Of a DNA stretch of 64,000 nt, positions 12,201 through 24,110 are shown piece after piece. A model generated the notes under the pieces. That model was not told the origin of the DNA. It was given only the letters and a program-made list of their open reading frames with translations, and did not search any database. The position numbers and the translations under genes are program-made. Within the stretch, counting starts at the first letter, position 1, and each line of letters starts with the position of its first letter. The stretch is taken from contig JANTQA010000026.1 of the NCBI GenBank assembly GCA_027625915.1, forward strand, positions 2,418,001-2,482,000, given 5' to 3'. Source of the DNA: Anaeramoeba flamelloides. Its lineage: Eukaryota; Metamonada; Anaeramoebidae.

Positions 12201-14014
12201 GATAAAAAAGCATTGAATACTTTCCATTTAAAAAGATCAAAATTAATAAAAATTGGTAAAAAGAAAAGAAGGGAAAGGGAAAATGTTGATAAACATTTAG
12301 AAGAATTAAAGGAAAAAGAAAAATTTTATTATTTGTTTAGATTACAATTCTTGAATGGTGAATATTTAATCATAAAAGTCCCTACATTGGATTCATTAAA
12401 GGCTTTTAATGATTCTTTCTTGTATTACCAAAAAGAAAGTTTAAATTTAACTCAAGAAGTTGATTTCTACAATTCCTTTCAAATCGAATTAAATTCAAAT
12501 AATTATATACTCCATTTGAATTTCTATGAAATTAAAATACAAAGTATTACTCAAGATAATAATATACTTTTTAGAGATTTCATTAATAAAATTGAACTAT
12601 TAAAATCTAATAAAGCCCCAACAAAAATCAAAATCATTTATAATTCGAAAAAACATTATTTAATAACTTTTGAAAATGAATCTCTAAGAAATGAATTTGT
12701 CTTGATTTTTGATAATTTATTAACATATAATAAAATAGAAAATAAAATTACTCCTAGAAAGCAATATTTAATTACACGGTTCCAATTTCAAAATGAAAAA
12801 GAAGTAAATAATGATAATGGTAATTTAATAATAATCGATAAAAAAATAATTATTCAAATTTTTGAAAAGAATCAAATAATAGAAAATAATTTTAAAATTA
12901 ATTCAATAAAAATTGAGAGTAAAGATGATGATGAGAATAATAAAAATATGATAACAATTGATATTGAAAATGATTTTACAACTTGCATTAAATTCAAAAA
13001 TTCCAAAAATAAAGAAAATTTCCTTTCAATGATTGAAAAAAATCAATCAAAAAAAAGAAGAAATAAAAATAATGATGAAGAGCCGATCACAATAAATAAA
13101 CGGAATAAGAATAAAAAGAACACGAAAAAACTAAAAAATGTGAAAAACGACAAGGTTAAGGTTAAGGGAAAGGGGAAGAGAAAGGGGAATGACAAGAAGA
13201 AAAAGAAACAAAAAAAGAAAGATCAAAAAAAAGACCTTGAAGCTAAGAAAAAAGAAAACAAAAATTTAAAAAATAAAAAAATGTTGCCCTTTATGAGAAG
13301 AGAAAGTATGATGCCCGATGAAAATCAGGATTTTTCAGCAACTCAATTAAATTCTTCATTAAAATCAATTAATACAATAATTGGGAAAATTGAAAAAGAT
13401 ACTTTACATTTATCAACCCCAGACAACCAAATTTATAAATTAAAATTAAACGAAATCACTATTAAAAAAAACAAAAATTCAGATACCATAATCATGATAT
13501 CAACTATTTCAAATAGTGATCAAGAAATAAATCTTGAATTTGATAATATGAATGATATAAATAATTTAATTAATTCAGTCCAAGACTATAAATTGAATTC
13601 TACTTCCCTCGAAAAATCATCTAAACCAAATAAGAAATCAAATGAAAAGAAAAAAGATAAAAAGGGCAAAGATAATAATTTAAATAAATCTAAATTTAAA
13701 TTCACAACAGTCACAAATTTATCAAAGGGTAGTGAAAAAGAAAAGGAAAAGGAAAATGGTTCCATTGAGATCTCAAAATCTGATCAAATTATCATTTTGA
13801 TTAATGACAAAGAATATAATTTTAAGCCACATCAAAGAATAAATTTCGCAAAAAGTACCGAAGATCCAAAATGTGCAAGAATTACAATCGACAATAACAA
13901 TTTTACCATTCGGTTGAAAACTAAAAAAGATCGTTTCATTTTAGAATCACAAATTAGAAAGCTTATTCTCAAATATACAAAGCTTAAATCTGATGATAGC
14001 TATTCAAGTTCTGA

Positions 14015-14047
<33 letters not shown>

Positions 14048-15197
14048 ATCCCCTTATTCAGATACTGATCAAAATTCAAATTCTGGTTCTGAAGATGATT
14101 CTAATGAAGAATCCGATGAACCAAAGAAAAATTCAGATCAATCTGAAAAGTCAAAGTCTGAGAAATCTAGTGAATCTGAAAAAGAAAAATTTGAAAACGA
14201 ACAATCTGAACAGGACAAAAAAAAAGAAAAAGACAAAAATGGCAAAAAGTCAAAGTCTGAGAATTCTGGTGAATCTGATAAAGAAAAATCTGAAAACAAA
14301 CAATCTGAGAAAGATGAAAAATCAGAAAAATCTGATCAAGATGAAAAGTCAAAGTCTGAGAAATCTAGTGAATCTGAAAAAGAAAAATTTGAAAACGAAC
14401 AATCTGAAAAAGACAAAAAAAAAGAAAAAGTCCAAAATACCAAAAAGTCAAAGTCTGATAATTCTGGTGAATCTGATAAAGAAAAATCTGAAAACGAACA
14501 AACTGAACAGGACAAACTTGAAGAAAATATTGAGTATCAAATATCGAAGGAAACAAATATTAAGGCAAAATTATTAATAAATATAAATAAAAGCCAAATA
14601 AAAATAAAAACAGATAAAAAAACTTTATTAAATAGCCCAATTGATTTAAATTTCAGAGTTCTTTCACATCCAAAAAAAGAAACCTTATATCGAATTGAAA
14701 TTCAAAAAGATATTATCAAAAATAAAAAAACTAAAAAAAAGAAAATTAATCATGATGTCTATTTTTCATCAATTGAAAAAGGTAAAAAATTCCAACAAAC
14801 TATTAAAGATATTAAAAAAAATAATTATCCTTCATTCCAAATTAAAATTATATCATCTAAAAAAAAAACTATACGTGGGTTAATTATTGTTGAAACTAAA
14901 GGCTTTCAAATTATCAAAAAAAATAGTAATAATAATGATGATGATGATGAGAAAAAATTCTATAAAATACAAAACTTAAGAATGCTAAGGCACAACCTGA
15001 AAAAAAAAAGAATCCAATTAATTGAAAATGAAGAAAAAATGATGATACAGTGTGCTAATGAAGAAGATGCCGATTTTATTATACAATATTATAATAAACA
15101 ACATAAAAATATTCAAAAAAAAATTAAGAGATTGTCTTCCTTTGATAATCCAAATAAAATAAAAAAACATATTCAAAAAATTGAAAAAAAAAAATAA
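9213..15197 (+). CDS. giant protein made of about 12 PH-like modules with Lys/Glu/Ser linkers
   Basis: Single intronless frame of 1994 residues with an A-rich ATG context and a TAA stop. I see a repeating pattern of 80-120 residues: six or seven short beta-like strands, then an amphipathic helix ending the unit. This is the layout of pleckstrin-homology folds. Candidate units are near residues 40-150, 170-285, 455-525, 700-785, 826-915, 930-1072, 1085-1172, 1186-1276, 1387-1460, 1517-1590, 1783-1868 and 1873-1967. Recurrent signatures are F-K-[ST]-hydrophobic-x-x-R-[NV]-x-F before the helix, as in FKTFNLRNKFVEFF, FENESLRNEFVLIF and FKSFEQRVGFILDF. Linkers are Lys, Asp, Ser/Gly and Glu runs. 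The first 280 residues have the richest composition and no low-complexity runs. A scaffold or lipid-binding role is possible, but no lipid-binding motif is clear. The PH assignment is by eye only. Confidence 0.6.
14148..14543 (+). repeat. 99-bp (33-residue) coding tandem repeat, ABAB higher order
   Basis: Within the giant protein, residues 1646, 1679, 1712 and 1745 each begin a 33-residue unit starting KSKS. Units 1 and 3 share EKSSESEKEKFENEQSE. Units 2 and 4 share the alternative form beginning [ED]NSGESDKEKSEN. The array therefore has a 99-bp period with a 198-bp higher-order period. The simplest history is two diverged units, then one duplication of the pair. The units are Ser/Lys/Glu-rich and presumably disordered. 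Confidence 0.85.
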
Positions 15198-15299
15198 AGT
15201 GGAAAAATAACAAGATTCGATTGGAATGGATCATTTCTTTATTTATTCTTTTTTATTAAAAAATATATTTATTTTTATTTTTATTTTGAAGGGAGAAAA

Positions 15300-15612
15300 C
15301 TAGTTTCCTCTTACAGCCGTTAGGTTTTCCAGAATTCAAAAGAATGGAGAAAAATCATAGATTTTGCTCAAGTCTTTTGAATTCTGGAAAACTTAGGCAC
15401 TTTTCATTAGGTTTTTTTTAATTTTTGTAATAAACAGAAAATTTAAGAAATTTTCGGTATATTTCAAAAAGAAAAAAAAACTGCCGTTAGCTTTTCAGAA
15501 TTAAAAAGAATTGAGTAAAATCTTTGATTTTTCTCCATTCTTTTAAATTTTGGAAAATATGGGCACTCTACAGCACTTTTCGTTAGGCTTTTTTTACTTT
15601 TGTTTAGAAATA
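15300..15612. repeat. multi-hairpin repeat array (copy 2), downstream of LINE A
   Basis: Contains the AGAATTCAAAAGAAT hairpin module twice, and GTTAGG(C/T)TTTTTTTA modules with their complements, separated by GCCGTTAG and AGGCACTTTT spacers. It lies directly beyond the 3' end of the minus-strand LINE remnant, so it may be part of that element's 3' region. Confidence 0.7.
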
Positions 15613-17900
15613 AAAATTATATTTTTATTATTATTATTATTGAATAAGTGTAAATTACACTCTAGTTTCCCTTAGACTTAAATTTCCTTTCAGAAATTTA
15701 AGCACAAAATCATAGATTTCACAATTATTAATTAATGAAAATAATTTCAAACTATCACAGTTTAAAATTATTTCATTAAGATTTATTTGTTTCAATTTAT
15801 TGTGAAAAATTAATCTATCTTTTTCAGAGAAAGTACATATCCATAAAAAATGATCAATATTTTCTATAATTTCCTTCTGTTTATACTTTAAGCATAAAGT
15901 ACAAAATTGATTTGAATTTTTATTGATTACATAGTAATTTCTATTTAAAAAGTTAGTGAATGTTCTGAATTTTAGAATTGTTGAGCTTGAGGGATAACTT
16001 AAAGATTTTTGAGTTTTAAATAAATAATTTTGATTTTTTATTATTGTGAAATATTTTTGGGGAGTGTCGTCAAGTGCCGCCGAGTACCGTAGAGTGCCTA
16101 GGTTTTTTTTAATTTTTGAAATGAAAAGAAAATTAAATAAATTTTCTTTACATTTCAAAAAGTAAAAAAAACCTAACGGCGGTTTTCTTGAGGTTTTCTG
16201 TTTTATTCTATGAAGTGTTCTAGGTTTTTTTGAGGTTTTCTATTTTATTTGGAAAATCTATTGATTTTCGTTAGGTTTTTTTGAGTTTTTTATTTAACCC
16301 GAAAATCTATTGATTCTTCCAATGAACAGAAAACTCACGAAAACCTAACAGTGGTTTTTTTAAATTTGAGAAATAAAAAGAAAATTAAAGAAATTTTCTT
16401 TATATTTCTAAAATTAAAAAAAACATAACGATGGTTTTCCTAAATTCAAAAGATTTTACTCTATTCCTTTAAATTTTGGAAAACCTAACGACATTTACAA
16501 CTTGTAGAATTCAACAACTCATTATATGTGTTTTTGTATATTTTTTTTTTTAGTTCGATAATATCTTTTGAATTCAAATTGATTTTATTATTTATTCTTT
16601 GGTTAAATTTAATTAATATTTCTAAATTAAGCAATTGTTAAATTTCCTAATTTAGTTTTGAATTTAAATTTCTTTTTATTGGTAGAAATTATCATATTTT
16701 CTATTTTAAATTCTGATTTGTAAATAATCTTTGGTAAAATTCTATTTATTTTACATATTTCAGTAATACATGATTTAACCCAAGAATTTAAATAATCTTG
16801 AGTTTTTATTTCATAATTATATATTTCCAACCCATATGTCAATTGACTTATTATAAAAGATTTAAAAAATCTAATTTTTCAACCATTTTTCAGCGAGTTG
16901 TTATTAAATAATTGGTTACAGTTTTTATATGTTTCTATCCCCCTTTTTAAATTATAAACTATATGTAAAATTTTATCTTAATAAATACCAAATATTTAAT
17001 TTTTTTATAAATATTTTGATATAACTATTTTATCTTTATTATTTATTAATCCAAATTGAATAATAATTTAATATATTGAATTTAATTTCTGATTTAATTG
17101 ATTCTTATTTCATTTATAATTAAAATTAAATCATCTGTAAAAAATTTACAATGATTCGTTAATAGAATGATTTTTAAAAAGAGAAATTGTGAAATTTGAG
17201 CAAATAAAATTGGTGATAATGAGTTTCCCTGGAATATACCAAGACCTTCTCTGTGATAATATTTTGATAAAAAAAGTTGATAAATTGTATTTAAAATAAA
17301 TTTTTTTTTATTGTTTTTCTAATTATTTTAAAATTAATTGAATCAAAAAAATTTACTATATCAATCATTTATATATAATTTTCATTATTTTCATTTTCAT
17401 TTTTTGATTTTATCATATTAAAAATATTTAAGTTGTTTAATACTACAATATTAGTATCATATTTTTTTCTAAAACTAAATTTAGATTTATTAATAAATTC
17501 CCATTGGGGTTTGATTAGTTGATATAAAATTTTTAGAAATAATCTTGGTATACTTTGGTTAATAGAAATTTGTCTATAATTTAAAGTTACTCCTTTGTTT
17601 CCTTTTTTATCGATAAATAAAATTGATCTTTTTTTAATATATTCAATATTATTCTGATCTTAAAAATTATATTTATTCTATTTGATTTGTTTTATTTTAC
17701 TGTTTTAAGCTCTGAGATCAATTATTATTTTATGTTATGTTACGTTATTTCAAAAATTCTCTAGTTTTAAAACTCTTTTATTTGTTTTTTTTTGTGAAAT
17801 GTTTCAATAATTATTTCATTTTCTAAACTTTTATAAACTTTTCTTAAAATATTATAAATATTTTGAAAAGCTTTTCTGATTAATTAATAATTTCTAAAAA
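15613..17900 (-). mobile_element. LINE (non-LTR retrotransposon) remnant A, reverse transcriptase C-terminal half
   Basis: On the minus strand, the segment around 17100-17260 reads GLGIFQGNSLSPILFAQ followed by FFTDDLILI. These are the RT fingers/palm motif (normally G-x-PQG-x-x-LSP) and the catalytic FADD-type box. Thumb-region sequence follows near 16627-16842 (MTYGLEIYNYEIKTQDY). The element ends with a zinc-knuckle domain at 15655-16060: FCTLC...HFLWIC, the C-x2-C...H-x3-C typical of LINE RT C-termini. The coding region carries several stops and frame changes, so it is inactive. The 5' half, including any endonuclease, is missing. After the stop is an AATAATAATAAT microsatellite tail, a known kind of LINE 3' end. 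A hairpin array at 16060-16500 interrupts the frame. The 5' edge abuts repeat R1. Confidence 0.85.
16060..16500. repeat. multi-hairpin array (copy 3) embedded in LINE A
   Basis: Begins at GTGCCGCCGAGTACCGTAGA and contains the GAAATGAAAAGAAAATTAA hairpin, the GGTTTTCTTGAGGTTTTCTG module, the GAAAATCTATTGATT palindromes and the AAATTCAAAAGATTTTACTC module. It sits between the RT thumb and the zinc-knuckle parts of the LINE. The first 30 or so residues of the frame open at 16158 are merely translated hairpin. Confidence 0.75.
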
Positions 17901-17934
17901 TTTTTTTTTTCCTTTGGGATATTTAAGATTTAAC

Positions 17935-18480
17935 CTAAACTCCAATTCAAATTTTTAACAAACCAAAATTCAATCTGTTAAAAAAAAATCCTATTTAATC
18001 AATTCTCAAAGAAATTCCAAATTAGAACCATTCACTAATTGAAATGTTAACCATTGTTTATAAATTAAAATACTCACTAAACAAAAAATAAATAATTTTC
18101 AATACTAATAAATCCTATGATGTGTTAAAAAATTTTGGACAGAGCAAAAGAAAAAAATTTATAGCAAAATTTTTAACATTCACAAACAATTAAAAAATGA
18201 TCAAATGATCAGATATAATCAAAGTAATTTTAATCAAGTTCTTCTATTTGGAACAACCCAACTTTAACATAATACTGATTGTTGAAAAAAAAAAATTATC
18301 AAAAGAAACAAGGTTACGTAATTCAAACAATGAAATGAAAACAAAAACTTAAAGATGAAAAAATGAATTTCCGATTTTTCAAAATATCAAAATTATTTCC
18401 ATTTTGAATGAAATTGTATGATTGTATTGTTTGAATGATTTTAGCTGTATAAAAAATTTTGAAAATTATTTTTTATACAA
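17935..18480 (-). repeat. interspersed repeat family R1, reverse copy
   Basis: Reverse complement of 3957-4490 and 63105-63645. Readable landmarks on the plus strand are AACCATTCACTAATTGAAA, TACTCACTAAACAAAAAATA, GGAACAACCCAACTTTAACA and TTTCCATTTTGAATGAAATTG. It adjoins the 5' edge of LINE A, so the two insertions are nested or adjacent. Confidence 0.75.
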
Positions 18481-19502
18481 TTAAATAAGAGGATCTTTTC
18501 AATTGAACTTTTTAGATATTCTTTTTTAATAAAAAAAAAATAATAAATATTACAATACCATCAAAAAAAAATAAAAAAAATAAAAAGATTATTGAGAAAA
18601 TATGGTTATTATTGTTGATAGATTGAAGAGATATAACATCAAAAGATATATTATATTAGTTTATCAGTAAATTAAACCTTATTTCATGATTTTTGCCTCA
18701 TTATCAACTTTGACAGTATTATCTATCAACGGGTAACTTTCTTTAAATAATTGAGAAAAAAAAAATTGAGAAGACTAAAAAAAAAGCAAGAAATTATTTA
18801 GAAAAAAAAATTGAAGAAAAAAAGAAGAATAAAAAATTTAGGTTTTGAGGAATTTCTCTAAGAATAAATTGGTAAAAAATCAAAAAAAAAAAAAAAAAAA
18901 TTCTATCTTTGATTAAGAACACTCAAAATCACAGAGAGGATATTTTTGGTTAATTTATTTGTATTTTATAGTTGATTTTTGTGCGTTAATCTTAATTAAG
19001 AGTTAATTTTTTAATTCGCTCTAATTTCTATTTTTTCTTTCTGTTCTGATTTGACTTAAATCAGATATTTTTTGAATTTTTGTGTTTTCTTTTTTTTTTA
19101 ATTACAAGTAAAAGTATACTTCTATGTTTTTGTATATATGTATAAGTAGGTAATCACTTGATCTTTTTCCTTTGTAAAACTTCTTCCTAATATTTAGAAA
19201 TTCAAATCATGAGAAAATGGAAAAATATTTTATTTCATTTCAAAATATTTGATAAATTTATACTAAATTAAAAAAAATGAAAACCTACTAGTAATACTCA
19301 AAAGATAACCATTAAAAATCTTTCTCGTAATAATTTAATTTATTTTTGAAATTAATAACAACATTGGAGGTCTAAAATAAATTTTATTCATTTTAATTAT
19401 TTTTTTTTTATTGGTAGTATAATACTTATCCAGTATATACACTAGTATGGGTTTTTTTTTAGCAATATATTCAATTTTTTAATTGAAAATAAATTCCATT
19501 TA
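18481..19502. other. gene-free AT-rich stretch
   Basis: Only short frames and A or T runs are seen, including an 18-A run near 18885. Nothing else could be supported. Confidence 0.4.
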
Positions 19503-19698
19503 CAGTAAGTTTCACTTTTTTGGCACAAACTTTCAACGAAATTTAATGCACAAAAAAAATCTCAAATTAAAGTACAAAATTCTATTCTAGTAAAAATAAT
19601 TTGTAAAAAAAAAAATTCCAAATTTTGTACCTTCATTTGAGATTATGTTGTTCCTTAAATTTCGTTGAAAGTTTGTACCTTAAAAGTGAAACTGGCTG
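19503..19698. mobile_element. Tc1/mariner-like MITE (copy 1)
   Basis: A 196 bp element whose two halves are inverted repeats. The left arm reads CAGTAAGTTTCACTTTTTTGG, then GCACAAACTTTCAACGAAAT and TCTCAAATTAAAGTACAAAATT. The right arm is the complement. The left end is preceded by TA, and the start CAGT is the usual terminus of Tc1/mariner elements. Other copies lie at 31152, 37832 and 56403. No coding capacity. Confidence 0.85.
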
Positions 19699-21521
19699 TC
19701 TTAAAAAATTGCTATAATCCTGCTTTATTACGAAAAATCATAAAATCACGATTTTTCACATTATTACGATAATCCACAAAACCATGAAAAAATGAAAAAT
19801 TATTTTTTTGAAATCAAATTATATAAAAAATCCCAAGAGTTTTACAAAGCTTTATAATTTTTACAATGCTTTCCCTCTTTAAAAATATTTGAAAGTGTTT
19901 GTAAGGGTTACTGAGTGTCTTCAAGTGTTTGAAAATTTTGAAAGACAGAAAACTTTTATAAACGGAATGAGATTGTTTGAAGTAGAAAAAAAAAATTTCT
20001 TATTTTTCATTTGGTTTTTTTCAAAATATTAAATCTCAAATGATTTTTCTGATCAAACTAATAATAACCCATTTCAACAATATACTTGAATATAAAATAG
20101 ATGTGTTTTTTTAAAATAGTATTATTACTTTCACAGGTTATATAACCAAAAAGAATAAAATGTGATTTTCCTACTTATTGGGGATCAATTAAAAAAGCCC
20201 TTAGCTCTCGTTCTGTTTTTATTTAATATAATAGATAGGAAAAAGAAGAAAAAGAAGAAAGCAATTTTACAAAAAACCTTAATAATTGGTGATCATCTGG
20301 CTTGGTTGTGAAAGATTTTGTAATGTTCTCCAACCATTTTCTGTTTTCATAGAATATTGAAAATGTTTTAACCCAAGAACACATTCTTTAAAGAACAGAC
20401 AAAGGTTTTTTTGTTTTAGAAGATCTTTTATTCAACACAATGTATAACACCACATTTGAAAAAGTAAAAATTTATTTATCTTTAGTTCTTATTGTGTAGA
20501 TCAAAAAGAATCGATAGGTTTGACAACACATCCAAATCAAAAGAAAATACAATAAAATTCTTTGATCTGATCCGTTATGAAATCAAGTATCTTTTTTGTT
20601 GTTCTTTAAGAGAATAACTTTAATTCACCTATTCTATTTTTTAATCAAAAAAAATTTCTTTGTAAAAATATTACTGAATTAGCCCAAAAACTCATCAACT
20701 ATTATATCGCAATTACTTTTTTGTCCCGATATTTTGACATTTATCACGATTTTAAGAAAATTATCACGATTTTATAGAATATCATGATTTGATATATTAT
20801 CACGATAATATTGAATATCGCACTTTTTTCTAAAATATCATGATTTTTAAAAGATATTATCACCTGTTTTTGTAGCTTTGTTGTGACTTAGGAATTGAAG
20901 TCATCAAAAACCTCTTTTATCTTTTTTTAAAAAAAAAAAAAAGAGTTACGAATGCCTTAAAAAAAAAAAAAACAGGGTAATTTGAAATATTTTGGTTATT
21001 CTTTAATTTGTCATTCATTGAATTGGTTTGTATTCCAAGCTAAGAAATCAGACAATTAAGAGAGTTCTTCATATTTTTTGAGATAAAACTAAAATTGAGG
21101 GTGTTATCTCACTAAATTATCGAAAGTTTACTTGAAAATTATATTCTCATTATTAATTCGTTCTTATTCTATTAAAAGAATAAGGTAATACAATACTTAT
21201 TTATTCTTGATCAATTTCCTTCCTTAAAAAGAACTATAATTATTCAAAAAACTAATTAGAAGAAATATTTTTGCCAATAAGGTGGAGTTATAGCATTAAT
21301 TTACATTTGAAAAGTATCCGTTGCAAAAACCACTTATTTTTTCTTGAATAAGAAGGGAATAAAGCAATTAGCCAAACAATAACAAGATTACAAAATATTA
21401 ATTTAAATTATGATTCTTAGAAAAGAACAAATAATTTTTTCATTTATTTTTTCAAAAAAAATCTTTTTGTGGAAACATTTTTGGTCAATTTGAATTTGAT
21501 CAATTTAAATAAAGAAGAAAT
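19699..21521. other. intergenic region upstream of the DBF4-like gene
   Basis: No gene seen. It contains the ATCACGATTTTA motif cluster at 20715-20870, and a few further motifs near 19725-19790 (AAATCACGATTTTTCAC). Poly-A runs occur near 20928 and 20958. Confidence 0.4.
20715..20870. repeat. degenerate array of ATCACGATTTTA motifs
   Basis: About eight short units of the form TATCACGATTTTA, TATCATGATTTT or TATCGCACTTTT follow one another at roughly 20-base spacing, for example ATTATCACGATTTTATAGAA. A related cluster, with ATCGCGAT forms, is at 50915-51068. ATCGCGAT and ATCATGAT cores are palindromic. The clusters may be decayed satellite or protein-binding sites. Confidence 0.55.
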
Positions 21522-23154
21522 ATGGCTAATAGTTTCACAGGGAAGGTATTTTATTTGGACATTTCTCATCCAGGCGTCCAACAAAAAATTAAAAAGCAAT
21601 TGAAATTAATGGATGTACAGATAAATACGATCCTCAATCGTTCAGTAAATTATTTAATAACTGATCAACCACAAAGCATTATTTCTTCAACTCACCAAAC
21701 AAATTCCCAAAGTGCTCAAAAACAATTAAGCAAATCTCCTTTTTCCTTGCCAGTTTTATTTTGTAAGAACCTTTTTCTCGGTTAAAAAAAATCAAAAGCC
21801 TTTTTTTTTTTTATTTCCAATCTAAATTTTCAAAACAATTCCCTTATTCTGATACCAAACCACAAACAAAAAAGCACAAAAGAAATTTAACATTAACAAA
21901 GCCCGTAAATTTGGATCACGTATTGTGAGTGTTCGTTGTATTCAAAAATGGCTGAATTACCATAAATCACAAAGGAATAAAAATTACAAAAACAACAAAC
22001 TAGTGAGAGAAAAAGAAAGGACAGCTAACCAAACAAGAAGAAATGCGTTTAACTCTCTTGCAAACAAACCAACTCCACTTTTATCAAAAACAAAATTATT
22101 AAATGGTAAACGAAGCACAAATACAAAAACCCAAAAAAAAACAAATATTCTTCAAAACGCTAATAACATAAGCGTCCTCCGAAAAATCAAAATGAACACA
22201 ACTAACGTAAACAACAATCAAAATAATCTGAATACCCAAAAAAAAAAGCTTTCAATAATTAACAAAAACTATAATTATCTTCAGATTGAAGACAAGCAAT
22301 CAGACTACCGACCAACCAAAAAAAGGTTCCCACAAAATAAAATGAGAACAACCTCTTTTTTTCTTCAACAACGCTCTTCTCGAAGATTGTATAACCTGAG
22401 CCAAGTGACAGGAGAACGTGGGCAGGAATGGAAATCAAGACAAAAAAGAAGACTAAAACACAAAAAAAGAAGAAGGAAGATCAAAGGGAGCGGTTATTGT
22501 GAGAATTGTAAAGTTAAATATTCAAATTTTGAAAATCATTGCCAAAGCAAAGAACACCAAAGATTTTGTAAAAATTCAAAATACTTTGAGAAGGTTGATA
22601 GTTTTATTGAGAAAATTGAAAACATGTTTCAGCAAGAAAAGAATGAAAAAAATTTAATAATTGAAAATTTACAGAAAACGGACAGGGAAAAGAAGAAAGA
22701 AAAAGATAACAATAAAGATTTTATGTCTTCTTCTTTATCCTTGGAATGCGAAGAAATCCCGCATTCTAAGGATATGAATTTTGATTTTAATCACCCAACA
22801 ACAATGATAAATAATGATTTGAATATTAATATAAACAATAACACCAATACCAATTCTATTATTAATATTAACTGTAAGAATTTTAATACAACAACAACAG
22901 CAGCAGCAACAGCAACAACAACAACATTTTTAACTTTAACTGATCGGGTTGATGAATGGTATTCGCCGAATTATCAAAATCATATCGATCCTCTTGTAAA
23001 TGAAATTGAAATTACTAAAAAAAAAATCGAGCCCATAATACTTTTTGATGATTCTCTTAATTGGAATGATCAAGGTATGTTAGAAAATTCGGATGACGAT
23101 TTTGCCACTGGCTTTCAGCCAAAAAATAACCGAAAAAGAAAAAAACAAAAATAA
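21522..23154 (+). CDS. DBF4: Dbf4-like regulatory subunit of Cdc7 kinase
   Basis: Dbf4 activates and targets Cdc7 kinase to phosphorylate MCM at replication origins. Two exons fit in phase: 21522-21762 (donor T|GTAAGA) and 21875-23154, giving 506 residues. A second phase-compatible acceptor is at 21901. Residues 1-60 (SFTGKVFYLDIS...VNYLITDQPQ) plus KFGSRIVSVRCIQKWLNY after the splice match the BRCT-like N motif. GYCENCKVKYSNFENHCQSK with EHQRF is a Dbf4-type zinc finger, C-x2-C-x9-H-x5-H, near residues 288-312. It is followed by the expected KYFEKVDSFIEKI. SDYRPTKKRFPQNK at about residues 223-236 is where motif M should be, but it is weakly conserved. The rest is Asn, Lys and Thr-rich, with a CAA/CAG/ACA triplet run near 22890-22925. 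GTG at 21925 is internal, not a start. Confidence 0.85.
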
Positions 23155-23559
23155 AAATTAATTTGAATACTAAGAGTTATTGATATTTTCTTAATTTTTT
23201 GTCTATTAACAAATAATATCAATCTTGAACATTAGTTGTTTTTTTTTATTATAATTTATTTGTTATTTTAAGAAATTGGTACAGTAATTTCAATCTTACC
23301 TCGAAGAGTTATCAGATATACATGTTCATTTTCTATTTTAAAATTCTCTTTTATTAAAGAAAAATTCAAATTTTATCATCTCAGACGATAAAAATTTAAT
23401 TTCCTTTAACACCAAGACAAGGAAAATTTTTTCAAAAAAAATCTCTAAATTTTGTATTTTTGAAATACATTCAAATAATAAACATTATTAAACAAAACAA
23501 TTTTCAAAAAGGTTTACAACTTTAATAGATATTAATAGTAATTGAAAAAAAAAATGAAA

Positions 23560-24110
23560 TTTTTCAGTAATATTTTTTTCATTTTTAATTGTAAAATTTT
23601 TGAATTTTTTAATTGAATTAGTATAGGTATAATTTTCAAGTATTTTTTTAATAGTCTAAAAAGAAACATATTTTTTTTAATTTAAAAATAGCAAAAAATA
23701 TTTCAATCAAAAGATATTGCTAAATTAAATTGAAAATCTGTTTTTGGATCTTTTTTATCATTTTATTTTTTTCCAAGTTTGAGTTTTTATATACATTCCC
23801 GATTGTTTTCTGCAAATTGTTTTAACATTTATTCTTTTTTCAATCTTAATGTTCAATCAAAAATTAATTCATTTCAATTTTTTTCATTAAAAAAATACCT
23901 GAAAAATAGGTCTTTTTTTCAAAAGTCGGTATTTTTGAAAAAGGGGGTATTCGGATTTTCATGAGTTTAATTGCTATCCTTTTTTTATTACATAAAATAA
24001 TGATAACTTTGAAAAAATAATTTATAAAAGAAGTATAACTGAAATCCAATGTATAGTTTTGGTTAACTTTAATTTTCGGTGTTTAAATTTTCCTTGCAGT
24101 GATTATCACA
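23560..24110 (+). repeat. interspersed repeat family R2 (copy 1)
   Basis: About 550 bp resembles 37965-38520 in the same orientation. Shared landmarks in order are TTTTCARTAATATTTTTTTC, TCAAAAGATATYGCWAAATTA, TATATTCCC, CAAAAGTYGGTATTTTTGAA with AAAGGGG, and AACTTTGAAAAAATAATTTA. Small open frames on both strands here are not conserved between the copies, so they are not genes. Confidence 0.65.

Noticed and set aside
13993-14577. Plus-strand 194-residue frame overlapping the giant protein
   Set aside because: Out-of-frame reading of the 99-bp tandem repeat.
20715-20870. CRISPR-like array
   Set aside because: The units are short, degenerate and contiguous, with no unique spacers, and the genome is eukaryotic.
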